A stretch of DNA of 64,000 bases from contig JAPSLC010000002.1 of the NCBI GenBank assembly GCA_031181345.1, positions 1 to 64,000 on the forward strand. The letters run 5' to 3'. A program made the position numbers and the translations under genes. Below the pieces are notes generated by a model that searched no databases, was not told the DNA's origin, and saw only the letters and a program-made list of their open reading frames with translations. The stretch's first letter is position 1; the number at the start of each line of letters is the position of its first letter. Shown here in pieces: positions 1 to 9,283 of the stretch. The stretch is from Cupriavidus sp. GTDB taxonomy: Bacteria > Pseudomonadota > Gammaproteobacteria > Burkholderiales > Burkholderiaceae.

Positions 1-517
1 CGACGAACAGCGACACCATCACCAGCACGGCGCCGGCGGTGGTCATCCAGAAGCTGAAGTTGTTCAGGAACGGGAAGGCCACGTCGCGCGCGCCGATCTG
101 CAGCGGCACCACGTAGTTCATCAGGCCGGTGACCAGCGGCATCGCCACGAAGAAGATCATGATCACGCCGTGGGCGGTGAAGATCTGATCGTAGTGATGC
201 GGCGGCAGGTAGCCCATGTTGTCGCCGAAGGCGATCGCCTGCTGCAGACGCATCATGATCGCGTCGGCGAAGCCGCGCAGCAGCATCACGAGGCCGAGCA
301 CCATGTACATGATGCCGATCTTCTTGTGGTCGATGCTGGTGAACCAGTCACGCCACAGGTAGCCCCAGGCGCGGAAGTACGTCAGCGCGCCGACAAGAGT
401 CAGCCCGCCGAGCACGACCGCCGCGAAGGTGGCGATCAGGATGGGCTCGTGCAGCGGGATCGCCTCCCAGGAGAGACGGCCGAAAATGAGCTTGGTGAGA
501 TCGAAACTGTCAAGCAT
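1..517 (-). CDS. cyoB: Cytochrome bo3 ubiquinol oxidase subunit I (partial, N-terminal part)
   Basis: Haem-copper quinol oxidase catalytic subunit, inner membrane, reducing oxygen with ubiquinol while pumping protons. The window holds only the first 172 codons; the gene runs off the left edge. The translation begins [17 protein letters not shown] and continues through the hydrophobic segments typical of CyoB, including the stretch [13 protein letters not shown] and the [17 protein letters not shown] region that carries the low-spin haem histidine. The ATG (515-517) overlaps the cyoA stop by 8 bases (ATGCTTGA), so the two are translationally coupled. Family assignment is confident; the metal ligands further downstream lie outside the window. 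Confidence 0.96.
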   Translation of the reverse strand, partial: MLDSFDLTKLIFGRLSWEAIPLHEPILIATFAAVVLGGLTLVGALTYFRAWGYLWRDWFTSIDHKKIGIMYMVLGLVMLLRGFADAIMMRLQQAIAFGDNMGYLPPHHYDQIFTAHGVIMIFFVAMPLVTGLMNYVVPLQIGARDVAFPFLNNFSFWMTTAGAVLVMVSLFV

Positions 518-1667
518 GCTGGTCAACGCCGGCTACAGCGCGTTGTGTAAGAGGAAGCTGGGGAAGCGTCACGGCGGCGGATTCGCCGGCCGGCGCAAAG
601 GTGGACGCCGCCGGGCCGAAGACGCCGGAACCGTCCGGATCGGCGACCGTGCACATGCCGCCGACATAGCTGCGCACCGGCGCATCCTGCAGGCCAAGGC
701 GCGCGCGCGTGGCGGGGTCGAGCGTGGCGATGTTGAAGGCGCCGGGCTTGCCCTGGCCGCCCTGCTCGTCGATCGCCATCATTTCGTTCATGCACATCCG
801 GTTCGCTTCGACGCAGCGGTTCAGGATCTTGTCGTACAGGCCCTTGTCGACGCTGGCGTAGTAGCGCACCGGCTCGCGTTCGCTGGGCTGCTCCAGCTTC
901 AGGTAGTCCTCGCGCGTCAGGGTCTGGCCGCTGGCCTTGGCCTTGGCGATCCATTGGTCGAAACCTTGCTCGTCCAGGCCGTGGAACTTGAAGCGCATGC
1001 CCGAGAAGCCCGCGCCGCTGTAGTTCGCCGACAGGCCCTCGTACTCGCCCGGGTGGTTGATCACGGCGTGCAGCTTGGTCTCCATGCCCGGCATGGCGTA
1101 GATCTGCCCTGCCAGCGCCGGCACGAAGAACGAGTTCATGACCGTCGAGGCGGTGATCTTGAACTGGATCGGGCGGTCCACCGGTGCCGCCATTTCATTG
1201 ACGGTGGCAATGCCGTGCTCCGGATAGAAGAACAGCCACTTCCAGTCCAGCGCCACGACTTCCACCGTCAACGGCTTGACGTTGGTCGGCAGCGAGCGCT
1301 TGGCATCGATCCGCTCCAGCGGCCGGTACGGGTCAAGCGCATGGGTGCTGACCCAGGTGATCGCGCCCAGCGCGATGATGATCAGCAGCGGCGCCGACCA
1401 GATCACCAGTTCCAGCACCGTGGAATGGTCCCAGTCGGGCGAATAGGTGGCGTTCTTGTTCGACTCCCGATACTTCCAGGCGAAGAACAGCGTCAGCGCG
1501 ATCACCGGGACGATGATCAGCAGCATCAGCGCCGTGGAGATGTATATTAGGTTACGTTGCTGTACCGCAATGTCACCCGAAGGAGACAACAACACAGCAT
1601 TACAACCTGTCAATAGGGTAATGGCGGGCAGCAAAATCAACCCGCGAATGGTATTAATGAGGGGCAT
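510..1667 (-). CDS. cyoA: Cytochrome bo3 ubiquinol oxidase subunit II
   Basis: Membrane-anchored subunit II of the quinol oxidase. With the start at 1667 the protein is about 385 residues and opens with a lipoprotein signal peptide ending in a lipobox (LLTGC, Cys22), then two membrane helices (roughly residues 40-66 and 85-110) and a periplasmic cupredoxin-like domain. As expected for quinol oxidases it lacks the CuA cysteine pair of cytochrome c oxidases. The reading frame is open upstream to 1796, but that extension has no signal-peptide character and would bury the lipobox, so the internal ATG was preferred even though its ribosome site is poor. First gene of cyoAB..., divergent from the MFS gene at 1871. 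Confidence 0.93.
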   Translation of the reverse strand: MPLINTIRGLILLPAITLLTGCNAVLLSPSGDIAVQQRNLIYISTALMLLIIVPVIALTLFFAWKYRESNKNATYSPDWDHSTVLELVIWSAPLLIIIALGAITWVSTHALDPYRPLERIDAKRSLPTNVKPLTVEVVALDWKWLFFYPEHGIATVNEMAAPVDRPIQFKITASTVMNSFFVPALAGQIYAMPGMETKLHAVINHPGEYEGLSANYSGAGFSGMRFKFHGLDEQGFDQWIAKAKASGQTLTREDYLKLEQPSEREPVRYYASVDKGLYDKILNRCVEANRMCMNEMMAIDEQGGQGKPGAFNIATLDPATRARLGLQDAPVRSYVGGMCTVADPDGSGVFGPAASTFAPAGESAAVTLPQLPLTQRAVAGVDQHA

Positions 1668-1870
1668 TGCCGGCAGAGGAAATAGCGTAGCCGTCTTTGG
1701 GGAGACTGGTACTACGAATGCTTCGGGTGCGACGGACGCAGCTTTTACAACCGAGGCGAAATGTACTCTATTCGGCAAGCGCGGAGAATTGGACATTTTG
1801 TCCCAATGGTCGCGGCGCCTGGCGGGCGCGATCCGTCCGGCGTAGCGCTATCCTGATTTAGCGAGGAAGC

Positions 1871-3196
1871 ATGTCGAGTATCACGCACGATTCGCAAGCG
1901 CCTTTTCCTTCACTCGCCGCCAGCGACGACCGACCGCACTCGCCGGTCGCCCCGGGTGAGATCGCCACCGGCGTCGTCATCGGCCGGGCCTCCGAGTACT
2001 TCGACTTCTTCGTCTACGGCATCGCCTCGGTGCTGGTCTTCCCGTCGGTGTTCTTCCCGTTCGTCGGGCGGCTGGAAGGGACGCTCTACGCCTTCACCAT
2101 CTTTGCGATCGCCTTTTTCGGGCGCCCGCTGGGCACCGCGCTGTTCATGGCGATCCAGCGGCGCTGGGGCCGCGGCGTCAAGCTGACCGCCGCGCTGTTC
2201 CTGCTCGGCTGCTCGACGGTCGGCATCGCCTTCCTGCCGGGCTACGCCTCGCTGGGCCAGAACGCGATCGTGATGCTGGCGGTGTTCCGCTTCCTGCAGG
2301 GCGTTGCCTTCGGCGGCTCCTGGGACGGCCTGCCGTCGTTGCTGGCGCTGAACGCGCCGCCCGACCGCCGCGGCTGGTACGCGATGCTGGGCCAGCTCGG
2401 CGCGCCGATCGGCTTCCTGGTTGCCAGCGGGCTGTTCCTGTACCTGCACGCCAACCTGGCGGCGGACGACTTCCTCTCGTGGGGCTGGCGCTATCCGTTC
2501 TACGTGGCCTTCGCCATCAACGTGGTCGCGCTGTTCGCCCGCCTGCGCCTGGTAGTGACCGAGGAATATACCCGGCTGCTGGAGGAAGGCGAGCTCGAGC
2601 CGATCAGCACCCGGGAGATGGTGCGCGGCCAGGGCTACAACATCTTCATCGGCGCCTTTGCCGCGCTGGCCAGCTATGCGCTGTTCCACCTGGTGACGGT
2701 ATTCCCGCTGTCCTGGCTGGCGCTGCAGGCGACCCAGAGCGTCAACAGCGTGCTGAAGGTGCAGATCGCCGGCGCGCTGGTCGGCATCGTCGGCACCATC
2801 CTGTCGGGCTGGATCGCCGACCGCATCGGCCGGCGCACCACCCTGGGCCTGCTGGCCACGCTGATCGGCGTGTTCAGCCTGTTCACGCCGATGCTGCTCG
2901 GCGGCGGCGAGGCGGCGCAGGACCTGTTCATCCTGATCGGCTTCCTGCTGCTCGGCCTGTCGTATGGCCAGGCTTCCGGCACCGTGACCTCGAACTTCGA
3001 ACGGCGTTTCCGCTATACCGGCGCGGCGCTGACCTCGGACTTCGCCTGGCTGTTCGGCGCCGCCTTCGCCCCGCTGGTCGCGCTCGGCCTGTCGGTCAAG
3101 TTCGGACTGGTCGCGGTCAGCATCTACCTGCTGTCCGGTGTCGCGTGCACGGTACTGGCGCTGCGCATCAACCGCGCGCTGGAAACACGCGACTGA
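1871..3196 (+). CDS. MFS transporter, metabolite:proton symporter (MHS) type
   Basis: 441-residue major facilitator protein with about 12 membrane helices, inner membrane. The N-terminal motif EIATGVVIGRASEYFDFFVYG and the cytoplasmic loop GWIADRIGRRTT are typical of the MHS branch that moves organic acids, betaines or similar solutes with protons. The start is well supported by GAGGAAGC just before the ATG. It stands alone and is divergent from cyoA, sharing about 200 bases of promoter region. Substrate cannot be told from the sequence; a link to respiratory conditions through the shared intergenic region is only inference. Confidence 0.88.
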   Translation: MSSITHDSQAPFPSLAASDDRPHSPVAPGEIATGVVIGRASEYFDFFVYGIASVLVFPSVFFPFVGRLEGTLYAFTIFAIAFFGRPLGTALFMAIQRRWGRGVKLTAALFLLGCSTVGIAFLPGYASLGQNAIVMLAVFRFLQGVAFGGSWDGLPSLLALNAPPDRRGWYAMLGQLGAPIGFLVASGLFLYLHANLAADDFLSWGWRYPFYVAFAINVVALFARLRLVVTEEYTRLLEEGELEPISTREMVRGQGYNIFIGAFAALASYALFHLVTVFPLSWLALQATQSVNSVLKVQIAGALVGIVGTILSGWIADRIGRRTTLGLLATLIGVFSLFTPMLLGGGEAAQDLFILIGFLLLGLSYGQASGTVTSNFERRFRYTGAALTSDFAWLFGAAFAPLVALGLSVKFGLVAVSIYLLSGVACTVLALRINRALETRD

Positions 3197-3316
3197 CCAC
3201 CCGCCATTGAGAGCGGCGCGGCGGCTGCGGCCGCCGCGTCCCCGCCTCCAGCCCGTCCCGCGGCCGGTCTGCCGGGATCGGGCGCCGCAGTCCCGCTTTC
3301 GCCCCTGACATTGCCT

Positions 3317-3328
3317 CTATATATATAG
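3317..3328. promoter_or_regulatory. AT-rich palindrome upstream of hybrid kinase
   Basis: CTATATATATAG is a perfect 12-base palindrome inside an otherwise very GC-rich 225-base intergenic region. It may be part of a -10 region or an operator for the sensor kinase gene about 95 bases downstream. No well-spaced -35 partner was found. Confidence 0.3.
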
Positions 3329-3422
3329 CGACGGGCCGCGGCGCCGCCCTGCACGGGCGCCGGCATTGGCAAACGCCCGCTCCGCCAGCACAATCTCCCT
3401 GTCGTCACTCTCGCTTCACACC

Positions 3423-5981
3423 ATGCCATTCCTGGCAGAACACCACGACTGTTCCGGCTGGCACGGCGAAATGGCCGAGCGCATCCGCGCGTTCGACTGG
3501 TCCACCACCGAGCTGGGCCCGATCGATCGCTGGCCGCCCAGCCTGGGTGCCGCGGTCCGGCTGCTGCTGGCCTCGCCGGTGCCGATGGTGATGTTGTGGG
3601 GCCGGCTTGGCCACATGATCTACAACGATGCCTACGCCGTCTTCGCGGGCGGGCGGCATCCATATCTGCTGGGCTGCCCGGTCGAACTGGGCTGGCCCGA
3701 GGTGGCCGACTTCAACCGGCACGTGATGCAGACCTGCCTGGCCGGCGGCACGCTGTCCTTCCGCGACAAGGAGCTCATGCTGCTGCGCAATGGACGTCCC
3801 GAGGACGTCTGGATGGACCTCTACTACAGCCCGGTGGCCAACGACGACGGCGCCCCGGCCGGCGTGCTGGCGGTGGTGGTCGAGACCACCGAGCGCGTGC
3901 TGACCGAGCGCTGGCGGCAGGAGGCCGAGAGCGCGCTGCAGCAGGCGAACGAACGGCTGCAACTGGCGCTCAACACCGGCGCGGTGCTGGGCACCTGGGT
4001 CTGGGACATCGCTTCCGACACCCTGACCGGCGACGAACGCTTTGCCCGCACCTTCTCCGTCGGACTGGCGCAGGCGGTGCAGGGTGTGCCGCGCACGATC
4101 ATCAACGCGGTGATCCATCCGGACGACATCGACGAACTGGCCCGGCTGACCGACGAAGCCATCCGCACCGGCGCGCCCTTCCGTGCCGAATACCGGATCC
4201 GGCGCGCTCACGACAGCTATCTATGGGTCCAGGCCAACGGCCAGTGCGAGTTCGACTCGCATGGCGAGCCCTACCGCTTTCCCGGCGTGCTGATCGACAT
4301 CGACGAGCGCAAGCTCGCCGAGCAGGCGCTGCGGCAGCTGACCGAGACGCTGGAAAAGCGCGTCGCCGACGCGATCGCGGCGCGCGCGCTGGCCGAGGGC
4401 CAGCTGCGGCAGGCGCAGAAAATGGAGGCGATCGGCAACCTGACCGGCGGCATCGCGCACGACTTCAACAACGTGCTGCAGGTCATCAGCGGTAATCTGC
4501 AGATGCTCGCCGCCGAAGCCGGCGACAACCCGATCGCACAGGGCCGCATTGCCACCGCGGCCAACGCGGTACGCCGCGGCGCCAAGCTGGCCTCGCACCT
4601 GCTGGCCTTCGCGCGCCGCCAGCCCCTGTCGCCGGCGGTGGTCAACCCCGGCCGACTGATCGGCGGCATGGCCGAGATCCTGCACCGGGCCCTGGGCGAG
4701 GCGATCAAGGTCGAGACGCAGACGTCCGACGACGTGTGGAACATCAAGGCCGACCGCAACCAGCTCGAGAACGCGCTGCTGAACCTGGCCATCAACAGTC
4801 GCGACGCGATGCGCGGCGGCGGTACGCTGACCATCTCCGCCGCCAATATCGTGCTCGACGGCGTGCCGGCGTCCGACGCCGACACCTGGACCGCCAACGC
4901 GGAACGGCCGGACGGCGACTACGTGGTCTTCCGTGTGGGCGACACCGGCACCGGCATGACCGCCGATGTGCTGGAACACGCCTTCGAACCGTTTTTCACC
5001 ACCAAGGCCGACGGCCACGGCACCGGCCTGGGCCTGAGCATGGTGTTCGGCTTCGTCAAGCAGAGCGGCGGGCATATCGCCATCCAGAGCACGGTCGGCC
5101 GCGGCACCACGGTGCAGATGTTCTTCCCCCGCTGCGTCGAGGCGGAAACGCCGGAGGCCGCGGAACAGGAGCCGGCGCCGGTCGGCGGCGGCGAGACCAT
5201 CCTGGTGGTCGAGGACGATCCCGATGTGCGCATCACCGCGGTCGAGATGCTGGCCCAGCTGGGCTATCGCGTGCGCATCGCCCCCAACGGCGACGCCGCC
5301 TGGTCTCTGATAGACAGCGGCATCGGCATCGATCTGCTGTTCACCGACGTGATCATGCCCGGCACGATCAAGGGCGGCGAACTGGCGCGGCGTGCCGGGG
5401 AGCGCCGGCCGCCGATTCCGGTGCTGTTCGCTTCGGGCTACACCCGCGACGAGATCTTCCACCTTGGCAAGCTCGACCACGGCGTGACGCTGCTGAACAA
5501 ACCCTATCGGCGCGATGATCTGGCGCGTGCGGTCCGGGCCGTGCTGGACGCGCACCGGCGCAAGAGCAGCCCGGCGCCCGCGGAGTTGCCGCAGCCCCGT
5601 CGCGACGGCGTGGCCGCCGCCGTACTGCTGGTGGAGGACGACGTCCCGTCGCGCGAGGCACTGCAGGAAGTGCTGCTGGGCTTCGGGCTGGATTGCGCCG
5701 CGGCGGGCTCGGCCGAGGAGGCGCTGCAAATGGCCGACGCCCGGCGGTTCGACGTGCTGCTGACCGATATCACGCTGCCCGGCATGGCCGGCGACGCGCT
5801 GGCCGTGGCGCTGCGCGCCCAGCAACCGCATATCGATGTGGTGCTGATGACCGGCTATGGCGCCGGTGCGGACCTGCAGGAGCCGATTGCCGGCGCCCGC
5901 GTGCTGGGCAAGCCGATCGACCTGTCGACGTTGCGGCGGGAGCTCGGTCCGTGGATGGGCGATATCGGAGCCGTGCAGTAA
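3423..5981 (+). CDS. Hybrid sensor histidine kinase with two PAS and two receiver domains
   Basis: About 852-residue cytoplasmic-looking hybrid kinase without clear membrane helices. Order of domains: PAS (about 45-150), second PAS/PAC (about 165-290, ending VLIDIDERKLAEQAL), dimerisation domain with phospho-acceptor His near 345 (GGIAHDFNN), HATPase (about 440-570, with GTGLGLSMVFG), receiver 1 (about 595-710; acidic pair EDD, phospho-Asp in FTDVIMPG, Lys in LNKPYR) and receiver 2 (about 735-846; Asp in LTDITLPG, Lys in LGKPID). All phosphotransfer residues are present. An in-frame TTG at 3366 would add 19 residues; neither start has a clear ribosome site. No adjacent response regulator with an output domain is visible, so it is an orphan here. 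Confidence 0.9.
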   Translation: MPFLAEHHDCSGWHGEMAERIRAFDWSTTELGPIDRWPPSLGAAVRLLLASPVPMVMLWGRLGHMIYNDAYAVFAGGRHPYLLGCPVELGWPEVADFNRHVMQTCLAGGTLSFRDKELMLLRNGRPEDVWMDLYYSPVANDDGAPAGVLAVVVETTERVLTERWRQEAESALQQANERLQLALNTGAVLGTWVWDIASDTLTGDERFARTFSVGLAQAVQGVPRTIINAVIHPDDIDELARLTDEAIRTGAPFRAEYRIRRAHDSYLWVQANGQCEFDSHGEPYRFPGVLIDIDERKLAEQALRQLTETLEKRVADAIAARALAEGQLRQAQKMEAIGNLTGGIAHDFNNVLQVISGNLQMLAAEAGDNPIAQGRIATAANAVRRGAKLASHLLAFARRQPLSPAVVNPGRLIGGMAEILHRALGEAIKVETQTSDDVWNIKADRNQLENALLNLAINSRDAMRGGGTLTISAANIVLDGVPASDADTWTANAERPDGDYVVFRVGDTGTGMTADVLEHAFEPFFTTKADGHGTGLGLSMVFGFVKQSGGHIAIQSTVGRGTTVQMFFPRCVEAETPEAAEQEPAPVGGGETILVVEDDPDVRITAVEMLAQLGYRVRIAPNGDAAWSLIDSGIGIDLLFTDVIMPGTIKGGELARRAGERRPPIPVLFASGYTRDEIFHLGKLDHGVTLLNKPYRRDDLARAVRAVLDAHRRKSSPAPAELPQPRRDGVAAAVLLVEDDVPSREALQEVLLGFGLDCAAAGSAEEALQMADARRFDVLLTDITLPGMAGDALAVALRAQQPHIDVVLMTGYGAGADLQEPIAGARVLGKPIDLSTLRRELGPWMGDIGAVQ

Positions 5982-6012
5982 GGCGGCGCAGCCCCAAGCT
6001 TACTGCCGCGAC

Positions 6013-6273
6013 CTAGCGCGGCGGCGGCCGCCGCTTGTACCAGGCATAGCCTGGCTCGACATCGGCCGCCCCCGGATGCCCGACGCTATACGGATTCTCC
6101 GACACCATCGTCACGAACCCGACTGGCTCCCCGGCGCGCTGCCGCGCCCGCAGCGCCTCGCAACGCGCCAGCACGGCGGCCAGCTGATCGGAACCGTAGT
6201 CCTCCGCGTGCGCCGTGGGGACGCCCTGCTCGTCGTAGGTGGTCCAATAGACTTTGTACATTTGCAGCCCCAT
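6013..6273 (-). CDS. Small conserved-looking hypothetical protein
   Basis: 86-residue soluble protein (MGLQMYKVYWTTYDEQG...). It has no signal peptide, membrane helix or recognised motif; it is rich in charged residues and ends in an Arg/Pro tail. A second ATG at 6261 (MYKVYW) preceded by GGGG at suitable spacing may be the real start. It is convergent with the hybrid kinase and divergent from aqpZ. Codon use matches neighbouring genes, which supports coding, but the function is unknown. Confidence 0.6.
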   Translation of the reverse strand: MGLQMYKVYWTTYDEQGVPTAHAEDYGSDQLAAVLARCEALRARQRAGEPVGFVTMVSENPYSVGHPGAADVEPGYAWYKRRPPPR

Positions 6274-6417
6274 GGTGAACAGAAGCGGCGCCGCCGCCGG
6301 TCGCCGTGACTGCCGCCATGTTGGCCGCCGACATCGCCGCTGTCACCTTGCGATGCGTCGAGAGCCGGCCGAAAAGCGAAGGAATTGTGAACGACTGCAA
6401 AGAGTGCGCCTTGAGTC

Positions 6418-6446
6418 ATGACATTGCCGTAACCGGCACCTAGAAT
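6418..6446 (+). promoter_or_regulatory. Sigma-70-type promoter for aqpZ
   Basis: ATGACA (6418-6423), a 17-base spacer and TAGAAT (6441-6446) form a near-consensus housekeeping promoter about 80 bases before the aqpZ start codon. Confidence 0.55.
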
Positions 6447-6526
6447 CCTCCCGCGCGCGGCGACCTATCGGACGTCGCCCTCGCGTGTCCGTGCGGCACG
6501 CCACATTCAAATCGGGAGAAGGATCC

Positions 6527-7225
6527 ATGCACTTCAAGCGCCCCCTTGCCGAGGCTTTCGGCACGTTCTGGCTCGTATTCGGCGGCTGCGGCTCGGCCGT
6601 CCTGGCCGCCGCCTTTCCGCACCTGGGCATCGGCTTCGCCGGCGTCTCGTTGGCCTTCGGCCTGACCGTGCTGACGATGGCCTATGCGGTGGGTCCGGTG
6701 TCGGGCTGCCATCTGAACCCGGCCGTGACGGTCGGCCTGGCCACCGCGGGCCGCTTCCCGTGGAAGGAAGCGCCGGTCTATATCGTGGCGCAGGTGATCG
6801 GCGGCGCGCTGGCCGCACTGGCGCTGCTGCAACTGATGGACGCCAAGCCCGGCTTCGACGTGACCGTCAGCGGCCTGGCCGCCAACGGCTTCGACGCCGG
6901 CTCGCCGTCGGGCTTCGGCATGATGCCGGTGTTCGCCACCGAGGTGCTGGCCACCTTCTTCTTCGTGCTGATCATCCTGGGCGCGACCGCAAAGCGCGCG
7001 CACGGCGCGCTGGCGCCGCTGGCGATCGGCCTGTGCCTGACGCTGATCCACCTGGTCACGATCCCGGTGTCGAACACCTCGGTCAACCCGGCCCGCTCGA
7101 CCGGACCGGCGCTGATGGTCGGCGGCATGGCGCTGCATCAACTGTGGCTGTTCTGGATCGCGCCGATCGTCGGTGCCATCCTGGCCGGCGTGGTCGGCCG
7201 CGTCCTGTATAGCGACGACGAATAA
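6527..7225 (+). CDS. aqpZ: Aquaporin Z
   Basis: 232-residue inner-membrane water channel of the MIP family with six membrane helices. Both half-helix NPA signatures are seen (HLNPAVTVG and [12 protein letters not shown]); the Arg after the second NPA belongs to the selectivity filter, and its surroundings fit a water channel rather than a glycerol facilitator. The ATG at 6527 follows a good ribosome site (GGGAGAAGGATCC); the upstream in-frame GTG at 6485 is not needed. Single-gene unit with its own promoter and a strong hairpin after it. Confidence 0.94.
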   Translation: MHFKRPLAEAFGTFWLVFGGCGSAVLAAAFPHLGIGFAGVSLAFGLTVLTMAYAVGPVSGCHLNPAVTVGLATAGRFPWKEAPVYIVAQVIGGALAALALLQLMDAKPGFDVTVSGLAANGFDAGSPSGFGMMPVFATEVLATFFFVLIILGATAKRAHGALAPLAIGLCLTLIHLVTIPVSNTSVNPARSTGPALMVGGMALHQLWLFWIAPIVGAILAGVVGRVLYSDDE

Positions 7226-7247
7226 AGCGACACTCGAGCTGCAACAA

Positions 7248-7275
7248 GCGACCGGCAGCGCGCGCCGCCGGTCGC
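7248..7275. terminator. Hairpin between convergent aqpZ and gst
   Basis: GCGACCGGC (7248-7256) pairs perfectly with GCCGGTCGC (7267-7275) across a 10-base loop. There is no T-run, so it may act as a weak or bidirectional terminator for the convergent aqpZ and glutathione transferase genes. Confidence 0.5.
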
Positions 7276-7285
7276 GGCGGGATCG

Positions 7286-8011
7286 TCAGGCTGCCAGGCG
7301 CTGCTCGCGCTTGGCGACGATCTCGGCCCAGGCCTGCTCCAGGCCGACATGACCGACGAAGCCGCCGACCGACTTCGCCTCTGCTTCCGCCTCGATCGCG
7401 TGTGCGAAGCGCACCGCCGGATCGTCCTGCAACTGCCGATAGAGCCGATCCAGGTTCGGGTAGTCCGCGCGGTTCACCACGCCGTGATAGTCGGTCCAGC
7501 GCGCAATCCCGGCGAAATACGCGTCGGCCACCGTGCGCCGATCGCCCAGCAGCCACGGACGATCGCCCAGCATCGCGTCCAGCTGCGCATGCGCCTTTTC
7601 CACCTTGACCCGACCGAACTCGCGCAGCACCGCCTTGGTGGTGTCGTCGCTGGCGTGCTCGTACAGATGCCACAGCGGCACGAAGGCATTGAAGAAGGTC
7701 GTATTCAGGTAGGCCAGCATCTGGTTGAGCCGGTCGAACTCCGGCGTGCCCTGCGCAAAGCCAAGCCCGCCGTCGATGCCGCGCGCGCCGATCCAGTTCA
7801 TGATCGCCATGCTTTCGGCCACGATCGCCCCGCGATCGGTTGCCAAGGCCGGCGTTTCTCCCACCGGGTTGATGCGCCGGAAGGCTTCGCTGGTGACGAC
7901 CCTCGGCATCTCGATGCGGGACAGCCGGTACGGCTGGCCGAGCCATTCGAGGGCGACGATGGAGCCGAACGAGCATCCCGACGGAACGCCATAGAAGAGG
8001 ATGGGGGTCAT
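7286..8011 (-). CDS. Glutathione S-transferase family protein
   Basis: 241-residue cytosolic protein with an N-terminal thioredoxin-like GST domain (MTPILFYGVPSGCSFGSIVALEWLGQPY; residues 1-80, with the cis-proline motif near NPVGETPALA and the glutathione-binding ES pair in IVAESMAIMNW) and a helical C-terminal domain. A Ser/Cys pair (SGCS) sits where the catalytic residue of beta or omega-like GSTs is found. The start has a good ribosome site (GGAGAAACAAC). It is divergent from a LysR regulator that probably controls it. Substrate not predictable. Confidence 0.88.
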   Translation of the reverse strand: MTPILFYGVPSGCSFGSIVALEWLGQPYRLSRIEMPRVVTSEAFRRINPVGETPALATDRGAIVAESMAIMNWIGARGIDGGLGFAQGTPEFDRLNQMLAYLNTTFFNAFVPLWHLYEHASDDTTKAVLREFGRVKVEKAHAQLDAMLGDRPWLLGDRRTVADAYFAGIARWTDYHGVVNRADYPNLDRLYRQLQDDPAVRFAHAIEAEAEAKSVGGFVGHVGLEQAWAEIVAKREQRLAA

Positions 8012-8067
8012 GTTGTTTCTCCGAGTGAAGGACCCGGGCATCGGGTCGATGGAGAGACTATAAATTT

Positions 8068-8127
8068 GTGGACTTTGAAGCGGTAGTCGGCAAAAATTCA
8101 ACGCAATGTCCATGTACGTGGACTTTG
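8068..8127. promoter_or_regulatory. gst-lysR intergenic repeats (candidate LysR binding region)
   Basis: The decamer GTGGACTTTG occurs twice on the plus strand, at 8068-8077 and 8118-8127, exactly 50 bases apart, and the second copy overlaps an inverted repeat GTCCA-N6-TGGAC (8108-8123). On the minus strand TATAGT near 8052 could be the -10 of gst. Direct and inverted repeats between a LysR gene and its divergent partner are the usual place for LysR operators. Confidence 0.45.
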
Positions 8128-8147
8128 CTTCGTTGCCGCCGACGCCA

Positions 8148-9035
8148 ATGCTGAACCTGAACGACCTTTCGCTATTTGTCGCCGCCGTCGAACACGGCGG
8201 CTTTGCCGCGGCCTCGCGCCAGTCCGGCATTCCAAAATCGACACTCAGCAAGCGCGTCGCCGAACTCGAGCAGCGCCTCGGCGCCCGGCTGATCCACCGC
8301 AGCTCGCGCGGCTTCACGCTGACCGACGTCGGCCGCGCCTTCCACGAGCACGCCCGCGCCGCGCTGATCGAGGCCGAGGCCGCCCACGACGTGGTGCGCC
8401 AGCGCGCCGCCGAGCCGAGCGGCACGGTCCGGCTGACCACCTCGGTACCGGTCGCGCAGCAGACCCTGGCGCCGCGCCTGCCCGAACTCGCCCTCGCCTA
8501 CCCGAAGCTGCATCTCCAGCTGGACGTGTCGGACCGCTTCGTCGATGTCGCCCAGGAGGGCTACGACCTCGCGATCCGCAGCCATTTCGCGCCGCTGCCC
8601 GATTCCGAGCTGGTGCAGCGGCTGCTGTCGACCGAGCCGATCATCCTGGTCGCCTCGCCCCGCTATCTCGACGCGGCCGATCCGCTGCAGACGCCCGAGG
8701 CGCTGGCGGGCCATGACGGACTGCTGACGCGTCCGCTGGCGACGAGCTGGCGACTGAGCCGCGATGGCGAAACCCTGACCGTCGCTCCGCGCCCGCGCAT
8801 GACCGCCAACGAATCGACCGCGCTGCTGAGCGCGGCAGCGGCCGGCCTGGGAGTGGCCTGCCTGCCCTTGTCGGTCTGCCGCGCGGCCCTGCAGCGCGGC
8901 GACATCGTTCGCGTGCTGCCCGACTGGACCGCCGGCCACGTGATGACGTCGGTGGTGATGCCGCATCGGCGCGGACAACTGCCGGCGGTACGGGCGGTGG
9001 TGGATTTCCTGGCGAGGTGTTTTGCCGAGGAATGA
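8148..9035 (+). CDS. LysR family transcriptional regulator
   Basis: About 295 residues: an N-terminal winged helix-turn-helix (LSLFVAAVEHGGFAAASRQ...KSTLSKRVAELEQRLGARL) and a C-terminal substrate-binding-like effector domain (about 90-290). The ATG at 8148 places the HTH at the usual distance from the N-terminus; an in-frame ATG at 8106 would add 14 residues and overlap the candidate operator. Neither start has a strong ribosome site. Divergent from the GST gene and likely its regulator; the effector is unknown. Confidence 0.9.
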   Translation: MLNLNDLSLFVAAVEHGGFAAASRQSGIPKSTLSKRVAELEQRLGARLIHRSSRGFTLTDVGRAFHEHARAALIEAEAAHDVVRQRAAEPSGTVRLTTSVPVAQQTLAPRLPELALAYPKLHLQLDVSDRFVDVAQEGYDLAIRSHFAPLPDSELVQRLLSTEPIILVASPRYLDAADPLQTPEALAGHDGLLTRPLATSWRLSRDGETLTVAPRPRMTANESTALLSAAAAGLGVACLPLSVCRAALQRGDIVRVLPDWTAGHVMTSVVMPHRRGQLPAVRAVVDFLARCFAEE

Positions 9036-9120
9036 GGGGTCGGTGAAGGGCCCGGCGCCGAACGCTGGCCGTGACGCCGTTTTGAAGGTACCGGCTTTCT
9101 ACCGTCTGGCCTCCCTATCC

Positions 9121-9147
9121 TCAAGTTTTTCTACCAACTGCCGTTGT
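9121..9147 (+). promoter_or_regulatory. Sigma-28 (FliA)-type promoter for chemoreceptor
   Basis: TCAAGTTT (9121-9128), 11 bases, then GCCGTTGT (9140-9147). This matches the flagellar sigma-28 pattern (TAAAGTTT-N11-GCCGATAA) in the -35 box and the GCCG core, with exact spacing, about 135 bases before a methyl-accepting chemotaxis protein. Confidence 0.5.
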
Positions 9148-9283
9148 CTGACATCGACCCCCGAAGCAATCGTCAGCAAACGGGCGGCAACACAAGAGCG
9201 AAGAGCGAATACGGACCACGTGCGCGGGACCTCCGCGCGCGTGGCGTTGTTCGCCGCGATTCAATGTCCATCAGGTAGAAGAA

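Noticed and set aside
1668..1796. N-terminal extension of CyoA
   Set aside because: The extra 43 residues have no signal-peptide features and would precede an intact lipoprotein signal and lipobox.
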